9,201 nucleotides of DNA from Deltaproteobacteria bacterium (GTDB taxonomy: Bacteria > Desulfobacterota > Desulfovibrionia > Desulfovibrionales > Desulfovibrionaceae): contig JANXYI010000040.1 of the NCBI GenBank assembly GCA_025350085.1, forward strand, positions 1 to 9,201. The letters run 5' to 3'. The position numbers were made by a program, and so were the translations under genes. Positions 1-7,908 of this stretch are shown here, piece after piece. Every line of letters starts with the position of its first letter. Position 1 is the stretch's first letter. The notes beneath the pieces were generated by a model. The model worked only from the letters and a program-made list of their open reading frames with translations. It was not told where the DNA came from and did not search any database.

Positions 1-30
1 GGGGCGCAGGGGGGCGCTTTAATCGCCAGT

Positions 31-129
31 TTGACTATGTCTTTCCTAATAGATACTCACTAATTGAGTGGCGTATGCCGAACTGCCCGGCGCTACTAGT
101 AGCTCAATCCTTACCGTTGTGAGGAGATT
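31..129 (+). promoter_or_regulatory. Low-GC leader with two small dyads and a ribosome binding site upstream of the nuclease-like gene
   Basis: This leader carries a perfect 12-bp palindrome, GCTACTAGTAGC, at 92-103, and a second dyad with arms ACTCA (55-59) and TGAGT (65-69) around a 5-base spacer. A possible -35 (TTGACT, 31-36) lies 15 bp before GATACT (52-57), which matches the -10 consensus at 4 of 6 positions, so the promoter call is weak. If it is right, the ACTCA/TGAGT dyad would sit at the transcription start and the palindrome in the early leader, both plausible places for a repressor. A ribosome binding site, GAGGAG (121-126), precedes the ATG at 130 with short spacing. A 12-bp palindrome is expected about twice by chance in a window of this length, so only its position makes it interesting. 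Confidence 0.35.
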
Positions 130-1113
130 ATGAATTTTAAAAAACGTACGCTTAGCGCTCTCGCAGATATGGTCTGTGGCAATATCCAATACTTCCAATA
201 CCGCACTAGCAGCCATATAACGGAATTTTTTCAAGACTGTGATACCGACTACGCGCATGACGGATCTACAAGAAGATATTGGGTTGCTGGGGTATTAGAA
301 GAGATTCTCCAGTTACCGCATAGTAATCCAGTATGCCCGCCGGACATCTTTTTAGCCGTGATTCGAAATGTCATGGACAAAGGAGATGCACAAGATGGCG
401 ACCCAGACAGAAGAATGGCGTTGGAAAAACTTAACGTAGAACTTTCTCGGGAAGGGTTTGAAGCCTACTATGACGAGAACGATATCTGCTATGTCCGCCA
501 TATAGCGACAAATACTATTGCAGCAACGACGCAGAATCCACATCGCCCGCTTTCAAAAGCAGAAATGGAGCGGCGTGATAATCTTATAGAATATATTGAC
601 AAGTCAAGCGAAGATGAAATTATCGGAGAGGTCTTGTTGCCACTGTTTCGGCAACTAGGATTTAGCCGCGTGACAGCTTCTGGGCACAAAGACAAGGCTT
701 TGGAATATGGAAAAGACATTTGGATGAAGTATGTTTTGCCAACTCAGCATGTGCTATACTTTGGCATACAAGCAAAGAGGGGAAAGCTAGACGCATCCGG
801 TAGCAGCAAGGCATCGACTACAAATATTGCCGAAATACACAACCAAGTGACAATGATGCTCGGTCATGAAATATTTGATCCAGAAATTGGCAAGAAAGTC
901 CTCGTTGACCATGCCTTCATAGTGGCTGGCGGAGAAATTACTAAATCTGCCCGAAACTGGCTCGGCGGTAGGCTTGATGCCACGAAGCGTAGTCAGATAC
1001 TGTTTATGGATCGCGATGACATACTGAACTTATACGTCATCACGAGCCTGCCACTCCCGAGCAGAGCAACACAGCACCCGGCTGTGCTCGACACAAACGA
1101 CTGCCCCTTTTAA
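130..1113 (+). CDS. Orphan Mrr-like PD-(D/E)xK nuclease-domain protein, candidate defence effector
   Basis: This 327-residue protein appears to have two domains. The C-terminal part (about 160-305) has the layout of an Mrr-type restriction endonuclease fold. It begins with a helix containing Glu167 (EVLLPLFRQLGF), followed by a strand ending in YGKDI (Asp196), then FGIQAKRGK (Gln214-x-Lys216, the Q-x-K variant seen in Mrr-like enzymes). After this come a helix with NIAEIHNQV, a hydrophobic strand (AFIVAGGEIT) and a final ILFMDRDDIL segment. The N-terminal part (about 1-125, with ITEFF and YAHDGSTRRYWV) is separate; from memory it resembles AbiJ-type N-terminal domains, but this is unverified. 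No membrane segment or signal peptide is seen. Base composition is well below that of the neighbours, and codons such as ATA, AGA and TTA, absent or rare next door, are frequent, which indicates transfer. No methylase or specificity gene lies within the window. A DNA-cleaving defence role is inference. The nuclease fold is fairly likely, the exact family unknown. Confidence 0.72.
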   Translation: MNFKKRTLSALADMVCGNIQYFQYRTSSHITEFFQDCDTDYAHDGSTRRYWVAGVLEEILQLPHSNPVCPPDIFLAVIRNVMDKGDAQDGDPDRRMALEKLNVELSREGFEAYYDENDICYVRHIATNTIAATTQNPHRPLSKAEMERRDNLIEYIDKSSEDEIIGEVLLPLFRQLGFSRVTASGHKDKALEYGKDIWMKYVLPTQHVLYFGIQAKRGKLDASGSSKASTTNIAEIHNQVTMMLGHEIFDPEIGKKVLVDHAFIVAGGEITKSARNWLGGRLDATKRSQILFMDRDDILNLYVITSLPLPSRATQHPAVLDTNDCPF

Positions 1114-2487
<1,374 letters not shown>

Positions 2488-2518
2488 GTTGCTGCTCCGT
2501 AAGGCTTGAGTGGCCGGT

Positions 2519-4051
2519 CTATGCTTTGGGGGTGACAGGGGCGGCCGGCGGCGTGGCCGGCGTTTCCGCCGGGATCTGCCAGCTGGATTCGGGCGCGGGC
2601 ATGATCAGCGTGACCACGGCCCCGCCCTCCGGGTGGTTGGCTAGCGCCACATGCCCGCCGTGGCTCTCCACGATGCTGGCGACGATGGCCAGACCCAGGC
2701 CCGTGCCGGTGTCCTTGGTGCTGAAGAAGGGGTCTTTCATCTTGTCCAGGTTGGCCTCGTCGAAGCCCGGCCCGGAGTCGCGCACGCTGACCGCCAGCCA
2801 GGGGCCGTCCTCGGCCGGGGCTCCGCCCTCGCCGGGCAGCACGGACCGCGCGGTCACCTGCAAAAGGCCGCCTGCGGTCATGGCCTGCATGGCGTTGCCC
2901 AGCACATTGTAAACGGCGCGGTAGAGCAGGTCCTTGTCGCCCAGGACCAGGGTGCCGGGCGGGCAGTCGCGCTCCAGGCGGATGCCCTTGGCCTCGCACT
3001 CGTGCTCCAGAAACACCGCCGCCTGCTCCAGGATGCGGCAGATGTCCACCTCGAGCATGCGCGGCTGGCGCGGCCGGGCGTAGTCCAGGAAGTCGTTCAC
3101 CGTGCGTGAGAGCCGCCGGGACTCGTCGTAGATGGCCTCGATGATGCGCGTGTGCGGGTGGTTGTCGACCTTGGCCTTTTTCAGCACCAGCTCGGCGCTG
3201 CTCTGGATGATGCCCAGCGGGTTTCTGATCTCGTGCGCCACGCCGGCCACCATGCGACCCATGCCGGCCAGCTTTTCCTGCTGGTGCAGCTCGCGCAGGA
3301 GCTTTTCCTTCTCGGTCTGGCGCTCGGCGCTGATGCGGTCGGCCCGGCGCAGGATGGACACGATGAGGAAGAAGAGCACCATGCTGGTCAAAAGCGAGGT
3401 CGAGTAGACCAGGCGCTCGAAGTTCACCACGGCCATGTAGTCGTCGGTGATGTCCTGGCTGAACTCTAGGATGCCCATGATGGGATTCTTGACGCCGGGC
3501 CCGAAGTTGCGTTCCAGGCGCAGGGGCGCGAACCCGCGCATGAGTACGCTGCCGGGCTTGAGCTCCAGCCGGAACAGGGCCGTGGCCCCTGGGATCTTGC
3601 TGAACAGCTCGAAGCTGGGCTCCTCCAGGGTGAAGGCGCGCTTGACGCCCTCCCCGGCCAGGCCCGTGCGGGTCACCAGGTTCGGGTCCGTGCTGTAGGT
3701 TATGCGGAACTCGGGGTCGTAGATGCGCACCTCGCGCACGCGGAAGCTGTGGATGGTGCTGCGCACCACCTGGTCGAGCCGGGTGAACTGCTCCGGGTTG
3801 CGGAGCGAGATCTGCCCGTAGCCGATGATGGTCGGCAGGGTAAAGCGCGTGAAGATCTGGTGCGAAAGGTTTTCGGTCAGGAGCAGGCCGAACTCCTTCT
3901 GTTTTTCCAGCAGCACGCGCTCGGCGTACTTGGACAAAAACACGGCCAGGCCCAGGTTGGTCACCAGGATCAGCAGCAGGAAGGTCCAGGTCAGGACCTT
4001 CACGAACTGCAGGGGCTTGTGCGCCCCGAGCAGGCTCTTGTAGATGCCCAA
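2519..4051 (-). CDS. Membrane sensor histidine kinase, partner of the sigma-54 regulator
   Basis: This 510-residue inner-membrane kinase has a first membrane helix at about 20-39, an extracytoplasmic region of about 175 residues, and a second helix at about 216-234. A coiled linker rich in Glu, Lys and Arg (235-262) leads to the dimerisation and phospho-acceptor domain with His273 in VAHEIRNPLG, then an ATPase domain with N-box Asn382/Asn386, G1 DSGPGF (425-430), FFSTKDTGTGLGL (442-454) and a HATPase-type end. The sensor region contains IYDPEFRITYSTDP and, before helix two, IMGILEFSQDIT, reminiscent of Cache/PAS-like ligand-binding domains, but no ligand can be named. The last 25 or so residues form a Pro/Ala-rich tail. 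The start is TTG, 3 bases after the isomerase stop codon. That stop is in the same frame, so no longer version is possible without readthrough, and a later start would risk losing helix one. A GGGGG run lies about 10 bases upstream. The kinase is probably translationally coupled to pgi. Confidence 0.93.
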   Translation of the reverse strand: MGIYKSLLGAHKPLQFVKVLTWTFLLLILVTNLGLAVFLSKYAERVLLEKQKEFGLLLTENLSHQIFTRFTLPTIIGYGQISLRNPEQFTRLDQVVRSTIHSFRVREVRIYDPEFRITYSTDPNLVTRTGLAGEGVKRAFTLEEPSFELFSKIPGATALFRLELKPGSVLMRGFAPLRLERNFGPGVKNPIMGILEFSQDITDDYMAVVNFERLVYSTSLLTSMVLFFLIVSILRRADRISAERQTEKEKLLRELHQQEKLAGMGRMVAGVAHEIRNPLGIIQSSAELVLKKAKVDNHPHTRIIEAIYDESRRLSRTVNDFLDYARPRQPRMLEVDICRILEQAAVFLEHECEAKGIRLERDCPPGTLVLGDKDLLYRAVYNVLGNAMQAMTAGGLLQVTARSVLPGEGGAPAEDGPWLAVSVRDSGPGFDEANLDKMKDPFFSTKDTGTGLGLAIVASIVESHGGHVALANHPEGGAVVTLIMPAPESSWQIPAETPATPPAAPVTPKA

Positions 4052-4054
4052 GGG

Positions 4055-5431
4055 CTAGAACCCCCGCTCGTCGCGGCCGCCGGTGGTGCCAAGCCCTGTG
4101 AAGGCAGCCAGCGCGGCCTTTTCCCCGGCCAGGCCCGAGGCCCCCAGGCGCGCCTTGGCCAGGCGCTTGCCCAGCTCCACCGCGGGCTGGTCCACGGGGT
4201 TGATGCCCATGAGCCAGCCGGTGAGCAGCGTGGCCGCGCCAAGCAGGGCCATCATCTTGCCCGCGGCCTGGGCGTCGTCCCGGCCCAGGCGCAGGCACAC
4301 CAGCGGCACCTGGCTCTGGCAGAGCGCCATGCGCGTGCCGAGCGCCTCGGCGGGCAAAAGCGCGCCAAAGCGCTGGCCCTGCAGATAGTCGAAGATCACG
4401 GGCATGTCCGCGGGGAAGGGCAGGCCCTCAGGACCACTCGCGCGCTCCACGAACAGGCAGGCCTTGTTGCGCGGGCCGTCCAGGAACATCTGGTTCACGC
4501 TGTGCTGGTCGGTTGCCCCCACGGTGGGGATGGGCTGGGAGCCCATGCCGTCCTTGCCCAGGCTCTCGGCCCAGAGCTGGGCGAACCAGTCGGCGAAGCT
4601 GGCCCACTGCGGGATGAAGAAGAAGGTGATGAGCTCGCAATAGCCCGCGTCCATGAGCGCCTTGCCCCAGACCGCGAACTCGAAGGCCGGGTGTGCCGCG
4701 AGCTTCCCGGCGTCGAGCCCGGGGTCGGCCAGGGGTGCGGCCACTTCCTGAAACCCGCGCACCAGCGCGCGCCAGTCCATGCCCAGGAAGGCCGCAGGCA
4801 CCAGGCCCACGGCCGAGATGGCCGAGTAGCGGCCGCCCAGGTTGTCCGGCACAGGCAGGGTGCGGATGCCGAACTGGGCCGCTTCCCCGCGCAGGTAGCC
4901 TTTCTTCTCGTCGGTGTTCAGCAGCAGGTGGTCCTTCCAGCTGCCGGGCAGGGCATCTTTAAGCCACTGCTTAACCAGGAAGTACTGGCCAATGGTCTCG
5001 ATGGTGTCGCCGGATTTGCTGACCACGTAGACCAGGGTCTTGTCCGCGGGCAGGCGGTCCAGGTGTGCCTGGAGCACGGCCGCGTCCACGTTGTCCATGA
5101 TCCAGAGGCTTTTGCCCCTGTGGCCGGGCAGGTCCTGGCTCGGTGCAAAGGCCTTTTGCAGGGCGCGGGCGCCGAGCGCCGAGCCGCCGATGCCGAGCAG
5201 CAGCATGTGCTCGAAGCGCTTCAGGAAGCCCTGCTCCAGCTCGGCCAGGTCCTGTTCCAGGGCGGCCATGAAGGGCGTGGCCAGAAAGGGCAGCTTGCCC
5301 GCCTGGATCTCGCCCGCGAGCCTCACGGCCATCTCGGCCGCGCGGCCGCGCAGTTCAACAGAAGAGGGCAGGCGCTCCCAGGAGGCGTTGGTCCAGTCCA
5401 GAATGTCCTGATGCTCTGAGCCTGCGGTCAT
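4055..5431 (-). CDS. pgi: Glucose-6-phosphate isomerase
   Basis: This 458-residue cytosolic enzyme interconverts glucose 6-phosphate and fructose 6-phosphate in glycolysis and gluconeogenesis. Family signatures are clear: the glycine-rich LLLGIGGSALGAR (77-89), the phosphate-binding SKSGDTIET (138-146), DNLGGRYSAISAVGL (196-210, the first isomerase signature), the AESLGK block with candidate catalytic Glu289, GATDQHSVNQ with His310, and GINPVDQPAVELGK (409-422) with the C-terminal active-site Lys422. The length fits the shorter bacterial class rather than the roughly 550-residue E. coli type. The ATG at 5431 has GAGGGG about 6 bases upstream. The gene follows the aminotransferase by 43 bp and is followed by the sensor kinase after 3 bp, so it sits mid-operon. 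Nothing in the active-site motifs looks damaged. Confidence 0.97.
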   Translation of the reverse strand: MTAGSEHQDILDWTNASWERLPSSVELRGRAAEMAVRLAGEIQAGKLPFLATPFMAALEQDLAELEQGFLKRFEHMLLLGIGGSALGARALQKAFAPSQDLPGHRGKSLWIMDNVDAAVLQAHLDRLPADKTLVYVVSKSGDTIETIGQYFLVKQWLKDALPGSWKDHLLLNTDEKKGYLRGEAAQFGIRTLPVPDNLGGRYSAISAVGLVPAAFLGMDWRALVRGFQEVAAPLADPGLDAGKLAAHPAFEFAVWGKALMDAGYCELITFFFIPQWASFADWFAQLWAESLGKDGMGSQPIPTVGATDQHSVNQMFLDGPRNKACLFVERASGPEGLPFPADMPVIFDYLQGQRFGALLPAEALGTRMALCQSQVPLVCLRLGRDDAQAAGKMMALLGAATLLTGWLMGINPVDQPAVELGKRLAKARLGASGLAGEKAALAAFTGLGTTGGRDERGF

Positions 5432-5474
5432 GGAAGCCCCCTCACTATCGGGTTTGCGGTGTCCGGGAACCGGG

Positions 5475-6650
5475 TCACGTGCCGAGCAGAACCTTGCCCA
5501 CCTTGGCCAGCGCGCTTAAGAGCACCTCGTCGGCCACGGCATAGGAGAAGCGCACACAGCGGTCGTCGCCAAAGGCCGAACCCGGCACCAGGGCCACGCC
5601 CGCCTCCTCCAGCATCTTGGTGCACAGGGCGGCGGAGTCCGGCGTTTCCTTGGTATAATAACGGTCCAACACCGGGAAGAGGTAGAACGCGCCGTCGGGC
5701 CTGGGGCAGGTCACGCCCGGCCAGGAGCGGATGACCTCAAGGGCCAGGTCGCGGCGGCGGACAAAGGCCGTTTTCATCTCCTCCACCAGGTCCCACGGGC
5801 CGGTCAGGGCGGCCACGGCCGCCTTCTGGGTGATGCTGGTGATGTTCGAGGTGCTCTGGCCCTGGATCTTGGAGCAGGCCTTGACCAGATCGCCGTGAGC
5901 GAGCAGCCAGCCCATGCGCCAGCCGGTCATGCAGAAGCTCTTGGACAGCGCGCCGACCACGGCCACGTGCTCCGGATTCTGCTGCCAGAAGTTCGCCAGC
6001 GTGCTCGGCTTGGCGGGCGCGTAGACCAGACGGTCGTAGACCTCGTCGGAGATGATGAAAATGCCCTTGGACTTGGCCCAGCGGGCGATCTCGTCCAGCG
6101 CCTCCTGCGGGTAGTGGCAGCCCGTGGGGTTGCTCGGCGTGTTCAGCAGAAGCACCGCGGTGCGCGGGCTGCACACGGCCTCCAGGTCGCGCACGGTGGC
6201 GAGAAAGCCGCTCTCCGGCGTGGTGGGCACGATGACCGGCACTCCGCCCGCCAGCTCGACCATGGGCGGGTAGCTCACCCAGTAGGGCGCGGGGATGAGC
6301 ACCTCGTCGCCGGGATTGATGAGGGCCATAAGCAGGTTGTAGAGCACCTGCTTGCCGCCGGTGCTGGCCATGGTCTGCTCGCACTTGGCGCCCACGCCGT
6401 AGAACTGGCCGTAGTATCCGGCGATGGCCGCGCGCAGGTCCGGGATGCCCCCCACCGGGGTGTAGCGGGTGAAGCCGTCGTCGATGGCCTTTTTGGCGGC
6501 GAGGCAAACGTGCATCGGGGTGCCGAAGTCCGGCTCGCCCACGGCCAGGCTGATGATCTCGCGGCCCTGGGCCTTGAGCTCCTGGGCCTTGGCGTTGACG
6601 GCCAGGGTGGCCGAGGGCTTGAGCTTCTTGAGTCTGTCGGAGATGCGCAT
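5475..6650 (-). CDS. aspB: Class I/II aminotransferase, aspartate aminotransferase type (AspB-like)
   Basis: This 391-residue cytosolic pyridoxal-phosphate enzyme probably transfers the amino group between aspartate and 2-oxoglutarate. Motifs of the subgroup I-gamma aspartate aminotransferases are seen: MRISDRLKKLKPSATLAV at the start, AVGEPDFGTP (36-45), the ASTGGKQ cofactor-phosphate block, LLNTPSNPTG with Asn174, SDEVYDRLVY with Asp202 and Tyr205, the Schiff-base lysine Lys237 in ALSKSFCMTGWRMGW with Arg245, and substrate-carboxylate Arg367 in VRFSYA. The reading frame continues 94 residues further upstream, but that part is low-complexity and unlike the family. The ATG at 6650 gives the family's usual start and length, although only a weak GGAC-type ribosome site precedes it. 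It is the first gene of the four-gene minus-strand cluster. Substrate could be another amino acid, since this family is broad; the symbol is tentative. Confidence 0.93.
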   Translation of the reverse strand: MRISDRLKKLKPSATLAVNAKAQELKAQGREIISLAVGEPDFGTPMHVCLAAKKAIDDGFTRYTPVGGIPDLRAAIAGYYGQFYGVGAKCEQTMASTGGKQVLYNLLMALINPGDEVLIPAPYWVSYPPMVELAGGVPVIVPTTPESGFLATVRDLEAVCSPRTAVLLLNTPSNPTGCHYPQEALDEIARWAKSKGIFIISDEVYDRLVYAPAKPSTLANFWQQNPEHVAVVGALSKSFCMTGWRMGWLLAHGDLVKACSKIQGQSTSNITSITQKAAVAALTGPWDLVEEMKTAFVRRRDLALEVIRSWPGVTCPRPDGAFYLFPVLDRYYTKETPDSAALCTKMLEEAGVALVPGSAFGDDRCVRFSYAVADEVLLSALAKVGKVLLGT

Positions 6651-6689
6651 GGGATGTCCGTCCGTATGTCTGGCCGATTGGCGTGCGTT

Positions 6690-6723
6690 TAGAAGGCGGG
6701 CCACCCCGCCTGGCACCCTTCTA
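6690..6723 (-). promoter_or_regulatory. Nested alternative hairpins in the aminotransferase leader
   Basis: AGGCGGG (6694-6700) and CCCGCCT (6705-6711) form a perfect 7-bp stem with a 4-base loop. An outer pair, TAGAAGG (6690-6696) and CCTTCTA (6717-6723), is also a perfect 7-bp match and shares AGG with the inner stem, so the two cannot both form fully. The element lies 40-73 bases upstream of the aminotransferase ATG and would be transcribed in its leader. There is no clear U-run after it on the minus strand (TTCTAAA), so a normal terminator is unlikely. Function is not shown. Confidence 0.35.
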
Positions 6724-6869
6724 GAGCAAAACCGCGCGCAGGTAAACGGGGGAGGGCAGGCCGACTTCGCCGCACAAATACGCCCACGGGCAAAATATTC
6801 TGTCACAAACATAGACAACGAAGAGTCCATGATGTTATGCAGGAGACACAGTGGATTTTCTGCCACAGC

Positions 6870-6890
6870 GGCCGGGCATCCCGCCCGGCC
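6870..6890. promoter_or_regulatory. GC-rich hairpin in the leader of the yqjD-like operon
   Basis: GGCCGGGC (6870-6877) and GCCCGGCC (6883-6890) form a perfect 8-bp stem with a 5-base loop, 24 bases before the ribosome binding site of the first small membrane-protein gene. No T-run follows on either strand, so it is not a standard intrinsic terminator. It may stabilise or pause the leader transcript, but could also be a by-product of high GC. Confidence 0.35.
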
Positions 6891-6913
6891 CATACGGACA
6901 AGTCCTGAACTCC

Positions 6914-6920
6914 AAGGAGG
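6914..6920 (+). promoter_or_regulatory. Ribosome binding site that decides the yqjD-like start
   Basis: AAGGAGG lies 5 bases before the ATG at 6926. It selects this start over the in-frame ATG at 6851, which lies upstream of the GC hairpin and would add 25 residues unlike the family. Confidence 0.85.
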
Positions 6921-6925
6921 ATACG

Positions 6926-7228
6926 ATGTCACAGAGCAATACCGAACGCATGGGTGCGGAGCTTCACGAGATCATGAACCATGCCCAGGCCCTGCTGGAA
7001 GCCACGGGCGGAGAGCTCGACGAGCAGGTCAAGAAGGCCCGCAAGGCGCTGGCCGACAGCATGGCCTCGGCCAAGGACCGCTATGACGAGTACGGCGGAA
7101 AGTTCCTGGACACCTGCAAGACCGCTGCCCACGACGCGGACAAGCTCATCCAGGACAAGCCCTACTACGCCATCGGCGGGACCTTTGTCGTGGGCCTGCT
7201 CCTTGGCTGGGTCCTGTCGAGGAAGTAA
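6926..7228 (+). CDS. DUF883 (ElaB/YqjD/YgaM) family small membrane-anchored protein
   Basis: This 100-residue protein has a long amphipathic helical region (about 8-75, rich in Ala, Lys, Glu and Asp) followed by a single C-terminal membrane helix (about 80-97) with the family's glycine pattern, YAIGGTFVVGLLLGW (Gly84, Gly85, Gly90, Gly94, Trp95), and a basic SRK end. In E. coli, YqjD and ElaB are tail-anchored inner-membrane proteins that associate with ribosomes in stationary phase; whether this homologue does the same is inference. It starts an operon with the yqjE-like gene (ATG 1 base after this stop) and the yqjK-like gene. The start was chosen from the strong ribosome site. Confidence 0.9.
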   Translation: MSQSNTERMGAELHEIMNHAQALLEATGGELDEQVKKARKALADSMASAKDRYDEYGGKFLDTCKTAAHDADKLIQDKPYYAIGGTFVVGLLLGWVLSRK

Positions 7229-7229
7229 G

Positions 7230-7607
7230 ATGCCCGGGGTGTCCTCAATCCTCCTGGAGCTGGCCGGGGCGGCCGGGCGGCTGGGCGGCCAGGCGGCCGA
7301 CATCCTCAAGTGCCGCCTGGAGTTGATGGCCCTTGAGCTGCGCGAGGACAAGATCCGCATCGTCCAGGTGCTGATCCTGGCCTTCCTGGGCACGGCGCTG
7401 CTCCTGCTCGGACTGCTCCTGCTGGTGGCGGCCGGGATCTACGCCCTGCCTGCGGACTGGAGGCTTTTCGGGCTCGTGCTTGCGGCCCTCGCGACGCTCG
7501 CGGGCGGCTGGGCCGCGCTCTGCGCCCTGCGTCGGCGCCTGGGCGCGCGGCCCGGGGTCTTTGCCCAGAGCATGGCCGAACTGGAAAAGGACAGGCAATG
7601 TTTCTAG
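7230..7607 (+). CDS. YqjE-like inner-membrane protein (phage holin superfamily III / DUF1469)
   Basis: This 125-residue protein has an N-terminal amphipathic helix containing CRLELMALELREDKIR (28-43), the hallmark of this family, then two membrane helices at about 45-70 and 78-101, and a cytoplasmic tail with FAQSMAELEKDR (111-122). The family name reflects distant similarity to phage holins, but nothing here suggests lysis: there is no endolysin or phage gene nearby, and family members sit with yqjD/elaB genes on bacterial chromosomes. The ATG lies one base after the preceding stop and no strong ribosome site is present, so translation is probably coupled. The end overlaps the next gene by 10 bases. 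The biochemical role is unknown. Confidence 0.88.
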   Translation: MPGVSSILLELAGAAGRLGGQAADILKCRLELMALELREDKIRIVQVLILAFLGTALLLLGLLLLVAAGIYALPADWRLFGLVLAALATLAGGWAALCALRRRLGARPGVFAQSMAELEKDRQCF

Positions 7608-7816
7608 ACAGCGAACTGCGCGAAATCCAGGCGGCCAAGGCGCGCCTCAGCACACGCTGCGACCTACAACGGCAGGTGGTCAGGCTTGAGGCGCATACGG
7701 CGTGGACGGCCGCGCGCCGGAAACTCTCCTACGCATCCCTGGGCCTGAGCCTCGGCCTGCAGGCGTCCGAGTTCATCCTCGGCTACCTGCGCAGGCGCAA
7801 GGCCAGGGAGGCCTAA
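7598..7816 (+). CDS. YqjK-like small protein
   Basis: This 72-residue protein is charged and helical in its first half (DSELREIQAAKARL and onward), with a short moderately hydrophobic stretch (about 44-64) and a basic end (RRRKAREA). It overlaps the yqjE-like gene by 10 bases, and an AAAAGGACAGG stretch supplies the ribosome site. Size, position as third gene after yqjD- and yqjE-like genes, and the basic tail match the yqjK position in E. coli. Sequence similarity alone is too weak for certainty. Function is unknown; a partner of the two membrane proteins before it is the simplest guess. Confidence 0.75.
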   Translation: MFLDSELREIQAAKARLSTRCDLQRQVVRLEAHTAWTAARRKLSYASLGLSLGLQASEFILGYLRRRKAREA

Positions 7817-7836
7817 AGCCCCCCGGTCCGAAACAT

Positions 7837-7885
7837 GGCCGGACCCGGGCGCACCAACTGTGGTGCGCCCGGGTCCGGTCTTTGT
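7837..7885. terminator. Strong hairpin terminator between convergent operons, probably bidirectional
   Basis: A perfect 18-bp stem (7839-7856 with 7861-7878) closes on the 4-base loop ACTG and can be lengthened by a G-U and a G-C pair to 7837/7880. On the plus strand TCTTTGTC follows, a modest T-rich tail ending the yqjD/E/K-like operon. On the minus strand the tail is weaker (CCATGTTTC), so termination of the NADH dehydrogenase transcript is plausible but less sure. An extra GGTCCG at 7825-7830 can also pair with CGGACC at 7840-7845 inside the main stem. Confidence 0.88.
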
Positions 7886-7908
7886 CGACGCCCCCACAAC
7901 CAGCCTCC

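Larger units (their letters stand above)
6651..6925. promoter_or_regulatory. Divergent intergenic region between the aminotransferase and the yqjD-like operon
   Basis: These 275 bp must hold the promoters for both flanking operons. An AT-richer core (about 6775-6860) is the natural promoter zone. I see no convincing -35/-10 pair on either strand; the best on the minus strand is TTGTCT then TATTTT with 15-bp spacing, matching 4 of 6 at each box. TGGCAC at 6711-6716 lacks the downstream TTGC of a sigma-54 promoter. Two inverted repeats lie in the flanking leaders and are listed separately. Confidence 0.5.

Noticed and set aside
1..17. GGGGCGC direct repeat (1-7 and 11-17) as an attachment-site end
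   Set aside because: No matching copy is found at the other edge of the low-GC region, and G/C-rich 7-mers are common in this sequence.
46..258. A 70-codon minus-strand frame overlapping the nuclease start, as a possible antitoxin
   Set aside because: Most of it is antisense to the nuclease N-terminal codons, no ribosome site is evident, and the translation resembles no antitoxin.
1064..1111. CACAGC/GCTGTG hairpin (1070-1086) as a terminator for the converging genes
   Set aside because: The stem is only 6 bp, lies inside the nuclease coding sequence, has no adjacent T-run on either strand; the TTTT at 1108 is too far away.
3749..5419. A 556-codon open frame on the plus strand opposite pgi and the sensor kinase
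   Set aside because: It is an antisense shadow of two well-recognised genes; long open antisense frames are expected at this GC content, and the translation is repetitive Gly/Ala/Gln/His-rich with no domain.
6711..6730. TGGCAC as a sigma-54 promoter
   Set aside because: The required TTGC element at the right spacing is missing (CCCTTCTAGAGC follows), so it cannot be called a target of the adjacent regulator.
7230..7607. Phage holin, suggesting a prophage remnant
   Set aside because: The family label is historical; the gene sits in a yqjD/E/K-like chromosomal operon with host-like composition and no phage genes nearby.
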